Of a stretch of 64,000 bases of DNA, positions 26,309-37,087 are shown one piece after another. The position numbers were made by a program, and so were the translations under genes. The stretch is taken from the NCBI GenBank assembly GCA_021776025.1, contig JAJFGR010000003.1, positions 62,001 through 126,000 of the forward strand, in the 5' to 3' direction. The notes under the pieces are model-generated. The model searched no databases. It saw only the letters and a list, made by a program, of their open reading frames with translations, and was not told where the DNA came from. Each line of letters begins with the position of its first letter. Within the stretch, counting starts at the first letter, position 1. The DNA is from Alphaproteobacteria bacterium (GTDB taxonomy: Bacteria > Pseudomonadota > Alphaproteobacteria > Micavibrionales > Micavibrionaceae).

Positions 26309-28378
26309 ATGAACACTTTTATTAAAAACATGAAAATTTCACGCGCTATTATGTTAGTCGCATTGGTGCCTATTGTCGTCGCCGGTTTATTTTCCAGCAT
26401 ACTTGTATATGAAGAAATGCATACGGTGCATAATCTGGAACAACTTGAAACCTTAGTAACATTATCGGACAAAATGCGCTCATTGGTTCATGAACAGCAA
26501 AAGGAACGAGGTGCAACAGCCATTTTTGTTGGTAGTAAAGGTGCTAAATTCAAGACCGAATTGGCAGGGCAGCGGAAAGAAACAAATAAGCGCCGCGAAG
26601 AATTTCAGGCTTATCTGAAAAACTTTAACGCAAAAAACTTTGATCAAGCTTTTAATGAAAAATTTAACATCGTATTAACCGATCTTGCCAAACTAGATGA
26701 TACCCGCTCCAAAGTTGATTCCCTGTCAATCTCTAAACCTGATGCTATCGGTTATTATACGAAGCTGAATGGCAAAAACCTCGATACAATTGGCTATATG
26801 GCAACACAGAGCCCCGATGCACAAATCGTGGCCAGTTTCGTTGGGTATACAAATTTTTTGCAAGGCAAAGAACGCGCCGGAGTTGAGCGGGCTGTCGGAG
26901 CCGGAGGATTTGCCAGCGGTAAATTTGAGCCGGCGGCTCTGAAAAAGTTTCAAGGGCTAATTGTTACTCAGGATACCTATAACAATATTTTCCTTGCTTA
27001 TGCCACTCCTTCACAAAAAGCAGTTTATAACAAAGCAATGAGCGACGATGCTGTTAAAGAAGTAAGTAAAATGCGAAAACTGGCTTCTAAAAACAACGCA
27101 ACAGCAAATGTAGGCCCATCTCAAGGACTAGGGGTTGATGCCGGGTATTGGTTCGAGCAGATTACAAAAAAAATCAACAATTTGAAAACTGTTGAAGATA
27201 CGCTAGCGAATGATTTGAAAACACAAATGGAGCACACTAAAAGTGCGGCCATACAAAAAGAATGGATCGGTATAATTGTTGCACTGGTGTCTATTTCCAT
27301 TACAATTCTTATGTCTTTCCTGATTGTTCGTAGTGTAAACAGCTCTTTTAACGAGGTTGCAACCTCCATGAGCGAACTGGCCGAAGGTAATTTGGAGAAC
27401 GAGCTTCCCCCCGAAACCAAAAACGAAATTGGCGAAATGGTCAAAGCGCTCCACGTATTTCAGAAAAATGGGCTGGAGAATCGTAGGTTGGCGGAAGCGC
27501 AGGAACAAGATAATGAGCAAAAGCTCAAACGCGCAGAAAAAGTTGAAGAATTGGTCAATGGGTTTGATGCCAAAGCTGCCGATCTTTTGAGCGGTCTTGC
27601 TGCCGCTGCCTCTGAGATGGAGGCTACGTCTCAATCCATGACAACGATTGCCTCGCAAACAACAGAGCGGGCAACAAGTGTTTCTGCTGCTGCGACGGAG
27701 GCTGGAGCGAATGTCAATAATGTAGCTTCGGCAACGGAAGAGCTGACAGCTTCCATTCAAACTATTGGAGGGCAAATTACGCAGTCCAGCGAAAATACAA
27801 AAACAGCCTCTGTGTCTGTTGGTCAAACGAAAGAGACAATGACGAGACTGGCTGAATCGGCTGAAAAAATCGGTGATGTTGTTAATCTGATTACTGATAT
27901 TGCTGAACAAACTAACTTGTTAGCGTTGAATGCAACGATTGAAGCGGCGAGAGCCGGAGATGCCGGTAAGGGCTTTGCCGTGGTTGCCTCAGAGGTGAAG
28001 TCTCTAGCTAGTGAAACTCAGAAAGCAACAGATGAGATTGCTAGCGTTATTCAGGGCATTCAGGGGGAAACACAGGAAGCGGTTGATGCGATCGAGAAAG
28101 TCAGCCAGGTTATTGAAGAGCTAACTCAAACAGCAACAAGCATTGCTGCCTCTATGGATGAACAAACTACGGCTACGCATGAAATTTCCCGCAATGTGCA
28201 GGAAGCTTCTACGGGCACTAACGAGGTTACACAGAATATTTCTGGTGTAAGCGATGCGGCCAATGAATCCGGTAAAGCAGCCGGTGAAGTTCTGGATGTG
28301 GCCAAACAGCTTGCGGAGCGTTCAGAAACTATGAAAACGGAAGTTGAAACCTTCTTGCGCGAAATCCGCGCTGCCTAA
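26309..28378 (+). CDS. Methyl-accepting chemotaxis protein with NIT sensor domain
   Basis: 689 residues from the ATG at 26309, which has an AAGGAGAGG site 8 nt upstream (the ATG at 26276 has none). A first membrane helix lies near residues 10-35. The periplasmic domain resembles the NIT nitrate/nitrite sensor ([19 protein letters not shown]). A second membrane helix, [22 protein letters not shown], leads to a HAMP segment and a methyl-accepting signalling domain with the conserved hairpin tip ([33 protein letters not shown]). No CheA/CheW genes are nearby. A perfect TATAAT lies at 26231-26236 upstream. Confidence 0.9.
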   Translation: MNTFIKNMKISRAIMLVALVPIVVAGLFSSILVYEEMHTVHNLEQLETLVTLSDKMRSLVHEQQKERGATAIFVGSKGAKFKTELAGQRKETNKRREEFQAYLKNFNAKNFDQAFNEKFNIVLTDLAKLDDTRSKVDSLSISKPDAIGYYTKLNGKNLDTIGYMATQSPDAQIVASFVGYTNFLQGKERAGVERAVGAGGFASGKFEPAALKKFQGLIVTQDTYNNIFLAYATPSQKAVYNKAMSDDAVKEVSKMRKLASKNNATANVGPSQGLGVDAGYWFEQITKKINNLKTVEDTLANDLKTQMEHTKSAAIQKEWIGIIVALVSISITILMSFLIVRSVNSSFNEVATSMSELAEGNLENELPPETKNEIGEMVKALHVFQKNGLENRRLAEAQEQDNEQKLKRAEKVEELVNGFDAKAADLLSGLAAAASEMEATSQSMTTIASQTTERATSVSAAATEAGANVNNVASATEELTASIQTIGGQITQSSENTKTASVSVGQTKETMTRLAESAEKIGDVVNLITDIAEQTNLLALNATIEAARAGDAGKGFAVVASEVKSLASETQKATDEIASVIQGIQGETQEAVDAIEKVSQVIEELTQTATSIAASMDEQTTATHEISRNVQEASTGTNEVTQNISGVSDAANESGKAAGEVLDVAKQLAERSETMKTEVETFLREIRAA

Positions 28379-28453
28379 TAGCCTGAAAATTTATCATTAC
28401 AAAAAAATGGTCGCGTGAATTCTCTATAACGCGCTGATATTGAAGAAAAATAT

Positions 28454-28529
28454 TGGTAGCGGAGGGCAGAATTGAACTGCCGACCTTTGGATTATGATTC
28501 CACTGCTCTAACCCCTGAGCTACTCCGCC
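28454..28529 (-). tRNA. tRNA-Met (anticodon CAT), elongator type
   Basis: A 76 nt cloverleaf on the minus strand: acceptor GGCGGAG pairs with CTCCGCT (one G-U), TA at positions 8-9, D-stem GCTC/GAGC, anticodon loop ATCATAA giving CAT, T-loop TTCAATT between GGCAG and CTGCC, discriminator A and encoded CCA. It resembles alphaproteobacterial elongator tRNA-Met; a tRNA-Ile with lysidine at C34 is less likely. One mismatch closes the anticodon stem. Confidence 0.9.
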
Positions 28530-28583
28530 ACATATATAAGGTCTATAAAGACCGATTTGTTACCCTGAAAAGGGTGTGCACAT

Positions 28584-28612
28584 TTTATAGCCAGCAACGT
28601 GTTGGTTTTCAA
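28584..28612 (-). promoter_or_regulatory. Consensus-like promoter of tRNA-Met
   Basis: On the minus strand, TTGAAA (28612-28607), a 17 bp spacer and TATAAA (28589-28584), giving a start near 28577, about 48 nt before the tRNA. The region lies just downstream of a decayed tRNA copy. Confidence 0.55.
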
Positions 28613-28620
28613 TGTGTTTT

Positions 28621-28686
28621 CTGAGCCTCTCGAACGAGATCCTAGGATTATGATTTCGATGCTCTAACCAACCGGGCCACTTCGCC
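28621..28686 (-). pseudogene. Decayed tRNA-Met-like remnant
   Basis: On the minus strand the sequence begins GGCGAAG, has GGTTGGTTAGAGC of a D-arm and AATCATAATCC identical to the anticodon region of the functional gene next door, then a T-arm-like CTCGTTCGAGAG, but has no 3' acceptor strand and mismatched stems. It lies between the functional tRNA and mnmA. It looks like a degenerate duplicate. Confidence 0.6.
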
Positions 28687-28730
28687 ACAAGTTTGGGTGG
28701 AAATGGTTATCGCTTGATTTTTGAGGGCTG

Positions 28731-29855
28731 TCAAGCCGCTTCGCTACGTATAATCCAGCCGCCGCCGAGCACGCGGTCATTGTGGTAACATACGGCGGCC
28801 TGGCCCGGTGAAATGCCGTATTGCGCTTCGTCGAGATGGATTTTAGCCGCCCCATTTGCGCCGCCCATCAGGCGGGCGGGGACAGGCTTCATAACGGAGC
28901 GGAATTTAAGGTCTATCGACAGGCCGTCTTTTGGGACGTTTTCTAGCCAGTTACAGCCCTGAACATGGATGATATTGCGCGCGAGGGCCGCTTTCGGGCC
29001 AACAATAACGCGGTTTGTGGCCGGTTCAATCGACACAACATAAAGTGGCTCGTTATTTTTTGAAACGCCGCCGCCAATGCCAATGCCGCGGCGCTGGCCG
29101 ATTGTATAGTGGATGATGCCTTCATGCCCACCAATAATGCGGCCATCGATATGGACGATTTCACCGGGTTTTTCAGCTTCCGGGCGAATTTTTTTGACGA
29201 TTTTCGTGTAATTGCCGTCCGGGACAAAGCAAATGTCCTGTGAATCTGGCTTGTCGGCTGTGATGAGGCCGAGGCGCTGGGCTTCTAGCCTCGTTTTATC
29301 TTTGCTCCAGCCACCTAAAGGGAAGCGCAGAAAATCGAGCTGCTGCTGCGTTGTCGCGAAAAGGAAATAGCTTTGGTCCTTGCCGTGGTCGTGGGCGCGG
29401 TGAAGCTGGGCTTTACCATCATCGTTTACAGTGCGTTTGATGTAATGGCCGGTCGCCATGCAGTGCGCGCCGAGATCATAGGCTACTTCCAGAAGATCGC
29501 GAAATTTCACGGTTTGGTTGCATTTGACGCACGGGATCGGCGTTTCACCGCGGATATAGCTGTCGGCGAAGTCATCAATCACACTTTCACGGAAATTGCT
29601 TTCGTAATTGAGGACGTAATGTGGGAAGCCGCGCTCATCTGCGACTTTCTTGGCATCATAGATGTCTTGCCCGGCGCAGCAGGTCTTGGATTTGGCCGTT
29701 TGATCGCCCATATCATAGAGCTGCAGCGTTACGCCCACGACGTCATAGCCCTGCTCATGCAGAAGCGCCGCGGCGACAGAGCTATCCACGCCGCCTGACA
29801 TCGCCACGACAACGCGCGTGTCCTTTGGATCTTTATTTATACCTAGGCTATTCAT
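28731..29855 (-). CDS. mnmA: tRNA-specific 2-thiouridylase MnmA
   Basis: 374 residues. The N-terminal PP-loop VVVAMSGGVDSSVAA binds ATP; PCVKCNQTVKF and DSQDICFVPDG carry the conserved cysteines that hold and transfer sulfur; HYTIGQRRGIGIGGG and a C-terminal beta-domain are family features. It adds sulfur at position 2 of wobble uridine 34 in tRNA-Lys, -Glu and -Gln. It is the last gene of a minus-strand operon beginning with a cysteine desulfurase, which can supply its sulfur. Confidence 0.95.
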   Translation of the reverse strand: MNSLGINKDPKDTRVVVAMSGGVDSSVAAALLHEQGYDVVGVTLQLYDMGDQTAKSKTCCAGQDIYDAKKVADERGFPHYVLNYESNFRESVIDDFADSYIRGETPIPCVKCNQTVKFRDLLEVAYDLGAHCMATGHYIKRTVNDDGKAQLHRAHDHGKDQSYFLFATTQQQLDFLRFPLGGWSKDKTRLEAQRLGLITADKPDSQDICFVPDGNYTKIVKKIRPEAEKPGEIVHIDGRIIGGHEGIIHYTIGQRRGIGIGGGVSKNNEPLYVVSIEPATNRVIVGPKAALARNIIHVQGCNWLENVPKDGLSIDLKFRSVMKPVPARLMGGANGAAKIHLDEAQYGISPGQAAVCYHNDRVLGGGWIIRSEAA

Positions 29856-29899
29856 AACGGGGCGGAATATAGGGGGTTTCGGGCGAAAAGTCCAGAAAA

Positions 29900-30220
29900 T
29901 CAGGCGGAGGCTTTGAGTTCCTGCGCGTTAGCTGGTGCTGCTTCCACATCAGCGGCGATGCGGAGTTCACGCAAAGGGCGGACGATGGAGGTCGATTTAG
30001 CGTAGAGCGGGTGGGATTTATATGTTTCGAGTGTTTCCAGATCTGCAAACTCGCCGTAAACAACAATATCAATATCGTTGCCCAACTGGTCAGCTTTTGT
30101 GTTACGGGTGATCTCAATTGTAAAGTCGCCGGGAATGTTGGTTAAATTCGTCAGGCCTTCTTCAATTGTATCGAGGTCTTTTTTATCTTTGGCGCTAAAC
30201 ATTACAATGTGCCGTATCAT
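29900..30220 (-). CDS. Dabb-family (stress-responsive A/B barrel) protein
   Basis: 106 residues, starting MIRHIVMFSAKDKKD and containing NIPGDFTIEITRN and VYGEFADLETLETYKSHPL, which match the dimeric alpha/beta-barrel Dabb family. Members bind small ligands or act as small enzymes; no role can be deduced here. It lies one base after the ferredoxin stop, inside the desulfurase-mnmA operon. Confidence 0.82.
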   Translation of the reverse strand: MIRHIVMFSAKDKKDLDTIEEGLTNLTNIPGDFTIEITRNTKADQLGNDIDIVVYGEFADLETLETYKSHPLYAKSTSIVRPLRELRIAADVEAAPANAQELKASA

Positions 30221-30562
30221 TTATTCCCACTCCGTTTTAGTGCCGGGCAGGGCGACGATGAGCCCGTCCAATGCATTGTTTAGTTTTATCTGACAGCCGA
30301 GGCGCGAAGTTTCACGAATGTCAAAGGCGACATCGAGCATATCCTCTTCTTCATCGGATTGCTCGTTATCTTCGGCAGTCACGCGATCTATCCAATCTGG
30401 GTGCACATAAACATGACAGGTCGCACAGGCCATGGAACCGCCGCATGCGCCTTCGATGCCTTTGACTTTGCTTTCAACAGCGACTTGCATGATTGACCAG
30501 TTTTCTTCGGCATCTATTGTTTGTTCAGATCCATCTGTATGTAGAAATGTAATTTTAGGCAT
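30221..30562 (-). CDS. fdx: Adrenodoxin-type [2Fe-2S] ferredoxin
   Basis: 113 residues. The cluster motif CGGSMACATCHVY (three cysteines) plus RLGCQI (fourth) is that of vertebrate-type ferredoxins used in iron-sulfur and hydroxylase systems. It overlaps the end of the cysteine desulfurase gene by 8 bp, suggesting a function with it, for example electron supply in sulfur transfer or cluster assembly. The N-terminal PKITFLHTDGSEQTID is typical. Confidence 0.92.
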   Translation of the reverse strand: MPKITFLHTDGSEQTIDAEENWSIMQVAVESKVKGIEGACGGSMACATCHVYVHPDWIDRVTAEDNEQSDEEEDMLDVAFDIRETSRLGCQIKLNNALDGLIVALPGTKTEWE

Positions 30563-31673
30563 GGGCTTTTGCTTTATCTTTCATTCGTTGATAGATGTTT
30601 TGCCAGACTTCGAGGAAGCGATCAATATCGTTTTCGTCCGTATTCCATCCGGTTGAGATGCGTAGGGCGCTTGTGGCTTCTTCATCGCTGGCCCCCATCG
30701 CCTTTAAAACATGGCTGGGTTCTACTTTGCCGCTGGAACAAGCCGAACCGTTGGAAACGGCTACACCTTCCAGATCGAGGGCCATGAGCAGCGTTTCTGC
30801 GGAAGCGCCCGGCAGGCTGAATAGCGTTGTGTTGGCAGCGCGTGGAGCATTTTGTCCATGAATAATGATATCTTCCATGATGGATAAAGCATCTTCCAGG
30901 TGTTTTTGTAGGGCGCCAGTTTTGTCTTGATAAGCGCTGAGTTCTTTTAAGGCGATTTCAGCTGCAACGCCAAACCCGGCGATGCCAGCGACATTTTCGG
31001 TACCGGCGCGGGCGGATTTTTCCTGCCCGCCGCCATGTAGGAGTGTTGGGGTGATACCGCATAGACCAAGAGCGAGCGCGCCGACGCCTTGTGGGCCGCC
31101 AATTTTATGGGAGGAAAGCGTTAGAAAATCGATGCCAAGTTCAGCCATGTTTATAGGGATGCGTCCGGCGGCTTGCACCGCATCACAATGAAACAGCGCG
31201 CCGTGTTTGTGGGCGAGCGCAGCGGCCTCTTGCACGGGCTGGATAACACCTGTTTCATTATTGACCCGCATCACGGAGATCAGTCCGGTTTTTTCTGTTT
31301 CTAACAATTTTTCCAGCGCATCCAGATTTACAATACCCTCAGGGGTTACTGGAATTTGTTCGAGATTCGGGACGGCTTCCAGAACGGCTTGGTGCTCAAT
31401 GGCGGAAACTAGGGTGCGTTCATTTTTAAAATGCTGGAGAACAGTGTTGTTGCCTTCGGTTGCGCCGCTGTTGAAGATGATTTGAGTTGCTGGCGCGCGG
31501 ACTAAAGCAGCAATTTGTTCGCGGGCGTGTTCTACAATTTGGCGACCCTCGCGGCCAAAGTTATGGACGGATGAGGCGTTATGCGGGGCACGCATAGCCT
31601 CCTGAATCGTTTTTACAGCCTCAGGGCGATTGGGCGCTGTTGCGTTATAATCAAGATAGATTCTGTTTTCCAT
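30555..31673 (-). CDS. Cysteine desulfurase (NifS/IscS-like)
   Basis: 372 residues. PLP-enzyme motifs are IYLDYNATAPNRPE at the start, FHCDAVQAAG, LTLSSHKIGGPQGVGAL with the Schiff-base Lys in SSHK, and SNGSACSSGKVEPSHVL with the catalytic Cys in SACSSG. It removes sulfur from cysteine as persulfide. It heads the operon with ferredoxin, Dabb protein and MnmA, so a main task may be tRNA thiolation. No iscU or iscR lies nearby. Confidence 0.92.
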   Translation of the reverse strand: MENRIYLDYNATAPNRPEAVKTIQEAMRAPHNASSVHNFGREGRQIVEHAREQIAALVRAPATQIIFNSGATEGNNTVLQHFKNERTLVSAIEHQAVLEAVPNLEQIPVTPEGIVNLDALEKLLETEKTGLISVMRVNNETGVIQPVQEAAALAHKHGALFHCDAVQAAGRIPINMAELGIDFLTLSSHKIGGPQGVGALALGLCGITPTLLHGGGQEKSARAGTENVAGIAGFGVAAEIALKELSAYQDKTGALQKHLEDALSIMEDIIIHGQNAPRAANTTLFSLPGASAETLLMALDLEGVAVSNGSACSSGKVEPSHVLKAMGASDEEATSALRISTGWNTDENDIDRFLEVWQNIYQRMKDKAKAHA

Positions 31674-31726
31674 CTGTAGGATTTAGTGCTATCCACAAAT
31701 AAAATCAAGCACTTAAAAGGTTTTTA

Positions 31727-31755
31727 TGGACATGTAAGGATAAGTTTCCTATATA
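31727..31755 (+). promoter_or_regulatory. Sigma-70-like promoter for hydrolase gene
   Basis: TGGACA (31727-31732), a 17 bp spacer and TATATA (31750-31755); predicted start about 31762, about 85 nt before the ATG. It lies in the divergent gap to the desulfurase gene. Confidence 0.5.
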
Positions 31756-31846
31756 GGGGGCACTTTTAAAGGACCAGATGGCATCGTTATTTTTTAAGAT
31801 GCCCAGAAAAACAATAAATATAACCCGAAAATGTTAAGGGGATTAA

Positions 31847-32530
31847 ATGCCAGAAGTAATTTTCAATGGTCCGTCGGGCCGTCTTGAAGGACGTTATTCG
31901 CACTCCAAAATTAAAAATGCACCGCTTGCCTTGATCCTGCATCCGAACCCGGAGCATGGCGGGACGATGAACAACAAAATTACCTATAATATGTTTCAGG
32001 GTTTTGCCGCGCGCGGATTTTCCTGCTTGCGTTTTAATTTTCGCGGGGTTGGTCGTTCGCAGGGTCTATATGATCGCGGTGAAGGGGAGCTCAGTGATGC
32101 CGCTTCAGCGCTGGATTGGATGCAAGAGATTAATCCGAATGCCCCTTATGTGTGGGTTGGCGGGTTTTCTTTCGGTGCATGGATCGGGATGCAGCTTTTG
32201 ATGCGCCGCCCGGAAGTTCAGGGATTTATCTCTGTCGCTCCGCCAACAAATACGGAAGATTTTAGCTTTCTTGCGCCATGCCCGACATCAGGTCTGGTTT
32301 TACATGGTTCGAAAGATGATGTGGTTGATCAGCCGTCTGTGGCTGAATTCGTTGAGCGTTTGCATCAGCAAAAAGGGATCGCCATTGATTACCGTACAAT
32401 TGATGGGGCAAACCACTTCTTCCATAGCTATAACGATGTTTTGATTGATCATATGCATGACCATCTTAACAAGGCTGGTGCGGGCCGTGAGGTTCGTTTG
32501 GAAGATATGGCAGAAGTTCTGGCCGGGTAA
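31847..32530 (+). CDS. Alpha/beta hydrolase
   Basis: 227 residues, of the YqiA/dienelactone-hydrolase-like type that begins with a beta strand and LILHPNPEHGGTMNN. The nucleophile elbow is GGFSFGAW (Ser) and downstream HGSKDDVVD (Asp) and NHFFHSY (His) complete a triad. The substrate is unknown. A terminator follows at 32556. Confidence 0.85.
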   Translation: MPEVIFNGPSGRLEGRYSHSKIKNAPLALILHPNPEHGGTMNNKITYNMFQGFAARGFSCLRFNFRGVGRSQGLYDRGEGELSDAASALDWMQEINPNAPYVWVGGFSFGAWIGMQLLMRRPEVQGFISVAPPTNTEDFSFLAPCPTSGLVLHGSKDDVVDQPSVAEFVERLHQQKGIAIDYRTIDGANHFFHSYNDVLIDHMHDHLNKAGAGREVRLEDMAEVLAG

Positions 32531-32555
32531 ACCATCCATTCATATTTAAATTTTA

Positions 32556-32584
32556 AAAACCCTCCAGTAATGAGAGGGTTTTTT
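32556..32584 (+). terminator. Rho-independent terminator after hydrolase
   Basis: A 9 bp stem AAAACCCTC (32556-32564) / GAGGGTTTT (32574-32582), a 9 nt loop and a T tail. Confidence 0.8.
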
Positions 32585-32654
32585 CTTTGTTTTGCAGGTG
32601 TTTTTTCGTATCTGCGGTGGTTTGAGCCAGGATCCTGTGGCATAACAATAGAGT

Positions 32655-35600
32655 ATGAAATTCAAGTTTTTTTGTAAACGTTCCGGCCTGATATGTGTTG
32701 AGATTTTAGCGGTTATCGCTATCTTGCTGGTTATTTCTGCGAGCGTGCTGGCGTGGCGGCTTTTGGCAGGGCCACTCGATCTTGAGTTTGCCAAACCGTA
32801 TATTAAAGAGGCTCTGCGCGATCGTGAGAGCGGCGTATATGCCAGCATGGACAAGGTTGTCTTGTTCTGGCCGGATTTGCGTGAGCCGCTTTTGTTAGGG
32901 CTTCAGGGCGCAGCTGTTTACGGGCCTGACGGTAAGCTTATTGCCTCTATTGATGAAGCGGCGCTTGGTCTTAATAAAGCGCAGTTATTTTTAGGGCGCG
33001 TTCGTCCGGAAGGCTTAATCATTAAGCGCCCAAGTCTTAGTATCATTCGGAATAAGGATAACAGCTTTGATATCGGGGTGCCTGATTTTCAAACATTCGG
33101 GCCACAGCCGCAGCAAAGCCCCGATCAGGCGGAAGGCGATTTTATCGAGAGAATTCTTGGGATTGTATCGCGCACCGACGGAGCCCCGCAAAATACCAGC
33201 TCACCGCTGAGCATGCTTAAAAGCTTTGAGGTGGAGGATGCCAGTCTGTTGATTGATGATCGGGTTTTGGAGCTTTCTTGGGCGCTTCCAAGGAGCGATG
33301 CCATGATTGAACGCGTTGACGGCGCGTTGCAAGCTTCTTTGGATGTTGAATTTCCTTCTGAATTGGAGAAGGCTCCACGGTTTGCTTTGAAAGCGGTCTT
33401 GGGGATCGACAGCAAGATGATTGATGTTGAGGCTATGTTGACGGATTTTAATCTTTCGTTGCTGGCTGAAAAAATTCCTGAATTGGCTGTGCTTGATGGG
33501 CAGGATATACCGCTCACTGCGCGTATTGAGGGGCGCGTTGATGAAGCGCTGGCTCTGCAATCTGCGACCTTAACCCTTTTATCTGAAGTCGGCACTTTGA
33601 ATATTGCGGAGCTGTCACCTGAAGTTGTGGCCTATAAAAATTTGAGAGTTCTGGCGCATTATAAATCTGAAGGGCAGACGTTAGATATCTCAAAGGCGCA
33701 AATTAGTTTAGGGCCCGACGTCACTTTGGAAGCAAGTGGCGTGCTGCGTTTTGAGGAAGAGAAAATCTCAGGGCCTGTGAGATTGGAAATTGAAAGTATA
33801 GCGCAGGAAGCTATTGGCCCACTTTGGCCGGCGGCTTTGTCTGAGGAAAATGCTAAGGAGTGGGTTGTCGATAAATTAAGTGCAGGTATGTTTTCAAATG
33901 TTTATGCGCAGGGCGATTTGATTATTGACCGGGCGGAAGGAGAGCCCAGTGTTGATTTGCAAAAGCTTGTGGCCGGGTTTGAGTTTGAAGGTATGCGCGT
34001 TGATTACCGTGCGCCGCTTAAGCCGGTGACGAATGCCAAAGGCAAAGGCACGTTTGATCTGGATAGTGAGACGCTACGTGTCGATATTGAAAGTGCTAAG
34101 TTGCTTGATCTGGATATTACTGAAGCTGATGTGGAGTTGATTAACATTATTGAAGCCGGCGCGGGGCAAGCTGATATTAATGTTAAGTTGAGCGGGCCAG
34201 TGCAGTCGTTGTTTCGTTATATTCAGGATGAGCCGATTGGAGCCAATACCGATATTGATCTTAAGAATGTTAAAGGTAGAGGTGATTTGTCTGTCAATAT
34301 AGGTTTGCCGACAAAGGCGGATGTAAAGGTTGCGGATGTTAAGGTGCGTGCTCAGGGCACTGTGAATAACGTGTTTTTGCCCAATGTGTTGCGCGGGTTG
34401 ACCTTATCCGAAGGGCCTTTTTCGCTGGAAATTAAGGATGAAAAGCTGAACATAAAGGGTAAAGGGCAATTGGCCGGGCGCCCTGTTACGGTTGATTACA
34501 AAGAGTTTTTAAGCTCGGCGGGTAAGCCTTATTCGATGAAAGTTAAAGCCGCTATTATGGCGGATCCAAATTTGCGCAGCCAGTTCGGCGTAGATCTGAG
34601 CACGTTTCTTGAAGGGTCTGCTTTTGTTGATGTGACCTATACCGAATTTGGTGATGGGCGTGCGGAAGCAGATGTGAAAGCAGACCTTACACAAGCGCGT
34701 TTGTTTGTTGATCCGTTTGACTATGAAAAACCACGGGGTGTTAAAGGGGAAACGACGCTGAAGGCTATCTTAAAAAATGGAGAGCTTAAGGAGGTCCGTA
34801 ATCTTAGGGGGACAGCCCCAACATTAACGTTAGAGTCTTCGGTCATTAGTTTTCATCAAAAAGGGCAAGAGACAGAGTTGTCTTCCGGGAAAGTAAAGCG
34901 TTTTACGCTGGGTGAGACGGTTGCCCGGCTTGAGTTTGAGGTAGAGCCGAGCGGACGGGCAAAAATTATCATGGACGGACCGTTTCTTGACCTTCGTCCG
35001 TTTCTGGATAATGAAGGCGAAGAAAAAGAAGTGTATGACGCTCCGCCGATGGAAGTTTCTGTGGCTGTGGACCGGATGCGCACGGCCGATGAAGAAACGG
35101 TTCAATATGGCAAGCTTTATGCCGATATTGACGGGCAAGGAAAATTCAATCAATTGGAGCTGGATGCGATTGCGGGCAAGGGCGATATTTATTTGCGCTA
35201 TAAACCTGACGGTTCAGGCAAGCGTGTTTTCAGGCTGGAGGCGGATGATGCGGGCGCAACGCTGAGGGCGTTTGATCTGTATGGCAATGTGCACGGCGGC
35301 AAGCTGGTGATTTATGGTGAGCCTATTCGCGGGGTGTTTGATCGCAATCTTATTGGCGTTGCGGAAATGACCGATTTTAAAGTTGTTGATGCACCGTCTT
35401 TGGCGCGGCTGGTGAGCGCGATGTCTTTGACGGGCGCTTTGCAGAGTTTGAACGGTGAGGGATTGGCCTTTACTAAAATGGAGGCGAACTTTGACTGGCT
35501 TTATCGCCAGAAAGGAAGCCTGCTCGTTTTGAAGGATGGTCGTACATCGGGGAATTCATTGGGCCTGACCTTTGATGGAACATTTGATAATGCTGCGCAG

Positions 35601-35819
35601 ATGGTCGATGTATCCGGCACGATTATTCCGCTTTCGGGGGTGAATGAAATTATCGGCAGTATTCCGCTCATCGGGGATATTCTAACAGGGGGCACCGGCG
35701 CTCTTATCGCTGCAACTTATAAGATGAAGGGGCCGAGCGATGACCCAAAAACTTCTGTGAATCCGCTATCAGTGCTGACACCGGGAATTTTACGGCGGAT
35801 ACTTTTCGAACAGAATTAA
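32655..35819 (+). CDS. AsmA-like / YhdP-type large envelope protein
   Basis: 1054 residues. An N-terminal membrane anchor ([21 protein letters not shown]) is followed by a very long repetitive beta-rich region, with a C-terminal segment ([20 protein letters not shown] through [20 protein letters not shown]) typical of AsmA/DUF3971 proteins. Such proteins span the periplasm and are linked to lipid transfer between membranes. It ends tail-to-tail with tyrS, sharing 4 bp. Confidence 0.82.
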   Translation: MKFKFFCKRSGLICVEILAVIAILLVISASVLAWRLLAGPLDLEFAKPYIKEALRDRESGVYASMDKVVLFWPDLREPLLLGLQGAAVYGPDGKLIASIDEAALGLNKAQLFLGRVRPEGLIIKRPSLSIIRNKDNSFDIGVPDFQTFGPQPQQSPDQAEGDFIERILGIVSRTDGAPQNTSSPLSMLKSFEVEDASLLIDDRVLELSWALPRSDAMIERVDGALQASLDVEFPSELEKAPRFALKAVLGIDSKMIDVEAMLTDFNLSLLAEKIPELAVLDGQDIPLTARIEGRVDEALALQSATLTLLSEVGTLNIAELSPEVVAYKNLRVLAHYKSEGQTLDISKAQISLGPDVTLEASGVLRFEEEKISGPVRLEIESIAQEAIGPLWPAALSEENAKEWVVDKLSAGMFSNVYAQGDLIIDRAEGEPSVDLQKLVAGFEFEGMRVDYRAPLKPVTNAKGKGTFDLDSETLRVDIESAKLLDLDITEADVELINIIEAGAGQADINVKLSGPVQSLFRYIQDEPIGANTDIDLKNVKGRGDLSVNIGLPTKADVKVADVKVRAQGTVNNVFLPNVLRGLTLSEGPFSLEIKDEKLNIKGKGQLAGRPVTVDYKEFLSSAGKPYSMKVKAAIMADPNLRSQFGVDLSTFLEGSAFVDVTYTEFGDGRAEADVKADLTQARLFVDPFDYEKPRGVKGETTLKAILKNGELKEVRNLRGTAPTLTLESSVISFHQKGQETELSSGKVKRFTLGETVARLEFEVEPSGRAKIIMDGPFLDLRPFLDNEGEEKEVYDAPPMEVSVAVDRMRTADEETVQYGKLYADIDGQGKFNQLELDAIAGKGDIYLRYKPDGSGKRVFRLEADDAGATLRAFDLYGNVHGGKLVIYGEPIRGVFDRNLIGVAEMTDFKVVDAPSLARLVSAMSLTGALQSLNGEGLAFTKMEANFDWLYRQKGSLLVLKDGRTSGNSLGLTFDGTFDNAAQMVDVSGTIIPLSGVNEIIGSIPLIGDILTGGTGALIAATYKMKGPSDDPKTSVNPLSVLTPGILRRILFEQN

Positions 35820-37069
35820 GCGATTTTGACCAGCGCGTGTTTTTTCTTGCCAGCAGAGAGTTTGATATAGCCTTCGTCCGTGAGGTCGGAATCTGAAGCG
35901 CTGAGTTCCTGATCTTCGATTTTATTGTCATTCAGCTTTGCGCCGCCGCCTTTGATCAGGCGTTTGGCTTCACCTTTGGATTCTGTCAGGCCGGTTTCAA
36001 CGAAGAGATCAAGCACTGAGATGCCTCCGGCCAGACGCGCGGTGTCAATCGTGATGCTTGGCAGATCATCGCCGACGCTGCCTTGTTCGAAGACTTTGGC
36101 GGCTGTGTTTTGTGCTTCCTGCGCGGCTTTTTCGCCGTGGCAAAGCTTGGTGGCTTCGAAGGCGAGAACCTTTTTCGTTTCGTTGATTTCGGCGCCCTGG
36201 AGGGCTTCCAGTTTGGCGATTTCATCCATCGGCAGGGTTGTGAAGAGTTTGAGGAAGCGACCGACATCGTCGTCTTCGATGTTGCGCCAATATTGCCAGT
36301 AATCATAAGGGCTGAGTTTATCCGCGTTCAGCCAGACTGCGCCGTCGGCGGTTTTGCCCATTTTTGCGCCGCTTGCTGTAGTGAGTAGAGGCGTTGTGAG
36401 GGCAAACAGTCCGGCGCCATCTGTGCGGCGGCCGAGTTCGACACCGTTAATGATGTTGCCCCATTGGTCTGAGCCCCCCATTTGCAAGATGGTTTCAAAA
36501 CGGCGGTTCAGTTCTACAAAGTCATAGGCCTGCAGGATCATGTAGTTGAATTCGAGGAAGGTCAGCGGTTGTTCACGTTCGAGGCGGAGCTTCACGCTAT
36601 CAAATGTCATCATGCGGTTGATGGTGAAATGCGGGCCGTAATCTCGCAGGAAATCAACATAGTTGAGTTGATCGAGCCAGTCGGCGTTATTGACCATCAT
36701 CGCATCGGTATCACCGTTGCCGTATTTCAGGTATTTGGTGAAAATCTGTTGGATACCGTTGATGTTTTTTTCAATACCGACTTCATCGAGCATTTTGCGG
36801 CTTGCATCTTTGCCCGATGGATCGCCGACTTTGGTGGTGCCGCCGCCCATAAGCGTGATGGGCTTATGGCCGCTTTGCTGGAACCAGTAGAGCATCATGA
36901 TTTGAACGAGGGAGCCGACATGCAAAGAATCTGCGGTGGCGTCGAAGCCGATATAGGCGCTTTGCACGCCGTCCATCAGCTTTGCGTCTAGAGCATCAAA
37001 ATCCGAGCATTGGTGTATAAAGCCGCGTGCCTCTAGGATATTTAGAAAATCTGATTTATAACTCGTCAT
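35816..37069 (-). CDS. tyrS: Tyrosyl-tRNA synthetase
   Basis: 417 residues from the ATG at 37069. Class I signatures: the HIGH-like [13 protein letters not shown] loop GSDQWGNI, and KMSKS-like AKMGKTAD. An S4-type RNA-binding domain closes the protein ([17 protein letters not shown]). It charges tRNA-Tyr. A TTG at 37099 would extend the N-terminus by 10 residues but overlaps the divergent anmK start; the ATG is preferred. Confidence 0.93.
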   Translation of the reverse strand: MTSYKSDFLNILEARGFIHQCSDFDALDAKLMDGVQSAYIGFDATADSLHVGSLVQIMMLYWFQQSGHKPITLMGGGTTKVGDPSGKDASRKMLDEVGIEKNINGIQQIFTKYLKYGNGDTDAMMVNNADWLDQLNYVDFLRDYGPHFTINRMMTFDSVKLRLEREQPLTFLEFNYMILQAYDFVELNRRFETILQMGGSDQWGNIINGVELGRRTDGAGLFALTTPLLTTASGAKMGKTADGAVWLNADKLSPYDYWQYWRNIEDDDVGRFLKLFTTLPMDEIAKLEALQGAEINETKKVLAFEATKLCHGEKAAQEAQNTAAKVFEQGSVGDDLPSITIDTARLAGGISVLDLFVETGLTESKGEAKRLIKGGGAKLNDNKIEDQELSASDSDLTDEGYIKLSAGKKKHALVKIA

Positions 37070-37087
37070 AACGAGGAATTTATAAGC

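Noticed and set aside
29373-29798. 141-codon plus-strand frame within mnmA
   Set aside because: Shadow of mnmA; no ribosome site and no protein-like motif.
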